Virus record (IMG/VR): IMGVR_UViG_3300030002_000106
Coordinates: 1-24,534 of that record
DNA length: 24,534 nt
Strand: one strand, 5' to 3'
From: a virus
Shown here: one piece after another, positions 21,636 through 24,534 of the stretch
Layout of the letters: each line of letters begins with the position of its first letter
How positions within the stretch are numbered: position 1 is the first letter of the stretch
The notes under the pieces: generated by a model
The model's database searches: none
What the model was told of the DNA's origin: nothing
What the model saw: the letters and a program-made list of their open reading frames with translations, nothing else
Position numbers and translations under genes: made by a program

Positions 21636-22022
21636 ATGACTGAGCATTCAAGCAAGCGCTGGGAAGGCCTGAGCATCACCCGCGAACTCCAGATGGGCGT
21701 GTATTACTCCGGCCTGCGTCACAAGACCTTCACCTTGCGTGTGCCTGTTGCCGGTGATTTGGTCGCCGCGCAGGAGCTGCATCCTGGTGCGCCATTTCAA
21801 CTGGTTACCCTGGAGGTCTATCGCCGTCAGTTGTTGTCCCTGGGCGAGATCCCTGCTGAGGCGCTGACTACTGAGTTGCTCCTGGGAGAATTGACCGAAA
21901 GCGACCTGGCCATTATTGCCGATGCCGATGCTGAGCTGGAAAAAAAGCTCGCGCCGCCGAGCGCGGCAACGCCGACTGGCGACGAATCGAACACGCCTTC
22001 GTCCGCCACGGCTACCGGTTAG
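21636..22022 (+). CDS. Tail assembly chaperone, zero-frame product (gp41-like)
   Basis: A 128-residue protein of the phage tail assembly chaperone type: RELQMGVYYSGLRHKTFTLRVPVAGDLVAAQEL (two runs), then YRRQLLSLGEIPAEALTTELLLGELTESDLAIIADADAELEKKL (two runs). The last is the conserved 'E/D' helix region. The C-terminal tail after the AAAAAAAG tract is Ala/Ser/Thr-rich and lacks structure, as expected when the functional alternative is a frameshift fusion. GGAG lies at about 21626-21629. Confidence 0.9.
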   Translation: MTEHSSKRWEGLSITRELQMGVYYSGLRHKTFTLRVPVAGDLVAAQELHPGAPFQLVTLEVYRRQLLSLGEIPAEALTTELLLGELTESDLAIIADADAELEKKLAPPSAATPTGDESNTPSSATATG

Positions 22023-22147
22023 AAGAGCTGCGCCAGATGACCAGAGCCGAGATCGATTCGCGTATTGATCTGATCATCGGCAAGGTCAAAGGCACCCGCT
22101 ATGTCAGTCAGCGTCAGCGCAAACCGCTGCCAAAACCCAAAGAATAG
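21636..22147 (+). CDS. Tail assembly chaperone, -1 frameshift fusion (gp41-42)
   Basis: Reading shifts by -1 at A AAA AAG (21941-21947) after zero-frame residue 104. It then continues for 66 codons, ARAAERGNADWRRIEHAFVR, then an LEELRQMTRAEIDSRIDLIIG segment, ending at TAG 22145-22147. The downstream frame has no start codon of its own with a ribosome-binding site, is protein-like, and fills the gap before the tape measure gene. This is the conserved arrangement of tail chaperone pairs. The 170-residue fusion is expected to be the minor product that recruits the tape measure protein. In Mu itself the shift is reported as -2, so the mechanics differ here. Confidence 0.88.
21941..21967 (+). promoter_or_regulatory. 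-1 programmed ribosomal frameshift site
   Basis: The heptamer A AAA AAG (21941-21947) is in the correct zero-frame phase (GAA AAA AAG). It is followed after a 5-base spacer by a possible GC hairpin, GCCGC (21953-21957) with GCGGC (21963-21967). The alternative hairpin GCTCG/CGAGC (21947-21962) starts directly after the heptamer. Confidence 0.87.
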
Positions 22148-22199
22148 GCTCGATACCGGGCCTTTCCTGTTCCTGTAAGACCGTTACTGGGAGTTGTTC

Positions 22200-24431
22200 A
22201 TGTCCGATCTGCGCGTCGCGCTTCGTTTCCAGGCCCATGCAGGCAACAGTCGGCGGGAGATCGAGCAGATCAATCGTGACCTACGCAAAGCGGGTAAGGA
22301 AGGCGCCAAATCCTTGGCCGATGAAAGCTGGAAAGCCTCATCGGCCATTAGCAAGGTCGGCCAGGTCGGGGCCAACAGTTACAAAGTCATCCGTAGCGCC
22401 ATGCGTGAAACAGCCAGGGCCGGTTCCGGCACGCGCATCGAGGTCAGCAAGACCACTGCCGAACTAAAGGACATGGCCAACGCTGCTCGCAAGGCCGCTC
22501 GCGATGCGAAAACAGAGTTGCAAAGTACCGACCGGCAAGGCGTGCAGCCTTTGCGTCAGAGCGTCGACAAGACAGAGGCATCTTTCCGGCGCATGGCGCA
22601 GAACAGCGGTCGTAGTCTGCGCACCTTGAAAACAATCGCGATGGGCGTGCGCCAGGAGTTTGACCGCATCAAAGGACTGGGCGGCAGCATGCAAGGGCGA
22701 CTGGCGGGGTTAGGTGTTGGAGTTGGAGTAGTCGCTGGGTTAAAAGCCAACTCCGAACTAGAGCGGGTACTGATCCGTACCAAACAGACGGCGGGAATGA
22801 CCAACGAGGAAAAAGACGAGTGGCACACAGAAGGCTGGCGAATCGCTAAAACTTACGGTGCCAGTCGTGCAGACGTAGATACCGGATTTAATACGCTAAT
22901 TGCATCTGGCGTAAACTACGACGCGGCGAAGAAAACTGGCGATGCCATCGGTCAGGCTAATGCTATTACTGGCGCAAACCCTGCAATCTTAGGCAAAGCA
23001 GTTGTTGCTGCATCCGGCGCCTTCAACATTAACTTGAATAAAGAAGGTGCCGCGCTTGATCTGCTCCAAAAGATGACAGTTGCTGGAAGGCTTGGTAATG
23101 CTGAGCTCGAAAACTTGTCTGACTTGTTTCCAAAAATCGGAGGGGCCGCAGCGGCAGCGGGTATGTCAATCGAGCAAGCCTTGGCATTCACGGAATCGCT
23201 TTCCAAGGTTGAATTACAACCCGATAGGCTTGGAACGTTAGCCGAGTCAACGTTGCGCGTATTCAGCAATAAGCAATACAGAGATCAAGTCGCCAAAGTA
23301 ACTGGCGTTAATTTTTATAACAAAGATAAAAGTTCACGTAACCCGGAAGAGGTTTTCGGCGAAATAAAGCGTAAATATGAAGCGATGAAAAACGATGAGC
23401 AACGCGCCAAGTTCATGGGCGTTGTTTTCAAGGGTATGGACCAGGACACCGTGCGTGGCTGGCGCAGTATGCTAACTGGCGACCGACTGGATGACTTAAA
23501 GTCAGGTGCTAAAACGCTGGGTAACGCTGAGCCCATTTACAGCAAAGACTTGAAAGAAAACACTGAAAGCGCAAGTGGTACTGCCGCACGCATGAAGGCG
23601 ACACTGGCCGAAGCTATGGATCGTATGGCAACGCCTTTGAATAAGGGCCTTGCCGATATGGGCTCCTACCTGCTGGACGACCTGAACTTGTCTGGCGCGC
23701 AAATGCTGGCCGGTGGTGCTGCTCTAGGTGTCGGTGGTTACTATGCCGCTCGCGGTGCAAAATCTGGCGCAGGGGCTTTGCTGAATAAGTTCATGGGTGG
23801 CCCGGAGACTTTGAAGAACATCGCAGTGGGCAAGGTTCTAGAAGAAGCAACAGGTGTTACCTCTGTGTTCGTTACAAACTGGCCGGGTGGCATGGCGCTG
23901 GGTGGGGCTGGACTTCCAGATATAAATGTGGGGGGAGGAAAAAGAGGCCGAGGTGGATTTAACCTTCCTCCCGTGCCGAAAATCGGTCCCTTGGTTTTGG
24001 GCTATGAGTTTTCTCAGTTGGGCGGTTCCACTGGGCAGAACAGCGATGCGGACCGCTTAGCGATGGTGTCCCGCAACAAGCTGATTAACGACGGCGAACG
24101 CACCTATCAAACGGCCTTCTATCGCAATCGTCTCGACCTAGCCGGGCAGAACCCAAACCAGACTTCGGACTGGTTGTCGTCTCAAGCCCAACGCCTGGCG
24201 CACCAGCAGACCGGGATGACAGCCGCAGGCCTGCTAATCGACGGCGCCAATCAGTGGGCGTCAGGTATCGCTAATCGTGCCGTCAACGCAGGGGCAGAAA
24301 CTCCAGCAGCGGCAGCGCGCCTGCAACGGCTGCTTGACCAACCCTTGGTCATCGAACTACGCATGGACTCCAACATGATCCAGGCCGAGGTCGAGCGACG
24401 TACCGATATCCAAATGAGGCGCGGCCGATGA
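22200..24431 (+). CDS. Tail tape measure protein
   Basis: A 743-residue tail length ruler. N-terminal part (about 1-160): basic, helical, MSDLRVALRFQAHAGNSRRE with coiled-coil character. A Gly-rich hydrophobic segment (LAGLGVGVGVVAGLKANSELERVLI, in two runs) leads into the conserved minor tail/TMP domain (about 175-430), with ANAITGANPAILGKAVVAA and PKIGGAAAAAGMSIEQALAF. A second hydrophobic stretch (MLAGGAALGVGGYYAARG) follows. The central part (about 22720-23560) is far lower in GC than the flanks. The ATG at 22200 with GGGAG (about 22190) is preferred over TTG 22194. Confidence 0.92.
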   Translation: MSDLRVALRFQAHAGNSRREIEQINRDLRKAGKEGAKSLADESWKASSAISKVGQVGANSYKVIRSAMRETARAGSGTRIEVSKTTAELKDMANAARKAARDAKTELQSTDRQGVQPLRQSVDKTEASFRRMAQNSGRSLRTLKTIAMGVRQEFDRIKGLGGSMQGRLAGLGVGVGVVAGLKANSELERVLIRTKQTAGMTNEEKDEWHTEGWRIAKTYGASRADVDTGFNTLIASGVNYDAAKKTGDAIGQANAITGANPAILGKAVVAASGAFNINLNKEGAALDLLQKMTVAGRLGNAELENLSDLFPKIGGAAAAAGMSIEQALAFTESLSKVELQPDRLGTLAESTLRVFSNKQYRDQVAKVTGVNFYNKDKSSRNPEEVFGEIKRKYEAMKNDEQRAKFMGVVFKGMDQDTVRGWRSMLTGDRLDDLKSGAKTLGNAEPIYSKDLKENTESASGTAARMKATLAEAMDRMATPLNKGLADMGSYLLDDLNLSGAQMLAGGAALGVGGYYAARGAKSGAGALLNKFMGGPETLKNIAVGKVLEEATGVTSVFVTNWPGGMALGGAGLPDINVGGGKRGRGGFNLPPVPKIGPLVLGYEFSQLGGSTGQNSDADRLAMVSRNKLINDGERTYQTAFYRNRLDLAGQNPNQTSDWLSSQAQRLAHQQTGMTAAGLLIDGANQWASGIANRAVNAGAETPAAAARLQRLLDQPLVIELRMDSNMIQAEVERRTDIQMRRGR

Positions 24432-24534
24432 GCTGGGCAGAAACCTTGCTGGACGCATCCTTTCGAGGTGTACCGCTCCAGGTCGTCGGCGAGAACCTTC
24501 AGTGGCAACGAGCGCTATCCGAACATGGCGTGCC
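24428..24534 (+). CDS. N: Tail/DNA circularisation protein N-terminus (gpN), cut by window end
   Basis: Only 35 codons are visible: MSWAETLLDASFRGVPLQVV then GENLQWQRALSEHGV. The DASFRGVP start is the hallmark of the DNA circularisation protein N-terminal domain (Mu gpN), which follows the tape measure gene in Mu-like phages and forms part of the tail hub. The start overlaps the tape measure stop (ATGA). The remainder lies outside. Confidence 0.85.
   Translation, partial: MSWAETLLDASFRGVPLQVVGENLQWQRALSEHGV

Overview
The window is the middle of a Mu-like (transposable, contractile-tailed) prophage, all genes on the + strand. The high-GC coding style and the phage gene set point to a Pseudomonas host, probably of the fluorescens group; that host call is inference. 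The window opens inside the DDE transposase gene (Mu A) and closes at the start of the tail/DNA-circularisation gene (Mu N), so both phage ends, the repressor region and the tail fibres lie outside it.

Layout. (1) 3-7042, early/middle operon: transposase A, target-capture ATPase B, two winged-helix/HTH proteins, DUF3164, several small unknowns, a Cys-rich small protein, a DUF2786 protein, GemA (gp16) and a Mor-family activator. (2) 7042-7575, an AT-richer secreted-protein gene that looks like a moron, closed by a rho-independent terminator (7584-7606). (3) 7685-9597, lysis: unknown, holin-like membrane protein, SLT transglycosylase endolysin, Rz and embedded Rz1. (4) 9584-15820, packaging and early head: TraR/DksA zinc finger, gp25, gp26, small and large terminase, portal, gpF fused to a nuclease-like domain, gpG. 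(5) 16073-19958, protease/scaffold I, capsid decoration, major head T, HI1506-like, gp36, gp37. (6) 19958-24534, gp38, sheath, tube, tail chaperones with a -1 frameshift, tape measure, start of N.

The most striking finding is a pair of self-cleaving RNA elements. At 4846-4910 and 5848-5912 two 68-base repeats (counted with the preceding stop codon; 58 of 68 identical) fold as complete type II hammerhead ribozymes. Each has the GAAA and CUGAUGA core strands, a GUC cleavage triplet, an 8-bp stem I and a 10-position stem III. Two stem I base pairs differ between the copies by compensatory double changes. Each starts immediately after the TAA of the preceding gene, and together they bracket a two-gene cassette (Cys-rich protein and DUF2786 protein). 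Cleavage at both would release a discrete 1002-nt mRNA from the early transcript.

A second regulatory theme is a 23-base identical element at 7605-7627 and 16019-16041. It precedes the lysis block and gene I, which is where Mu has its late promoters Plys and PI. In each leader it is followed by a hairpin touching the first gene's start. It is probably a late promoter or leader element served by the single Mor/C-type activator seen here. Other notable points are an A AAA AAG frameshift site in the tail chaperone gene and a low-GC mosaic block inside the tape measure gene.
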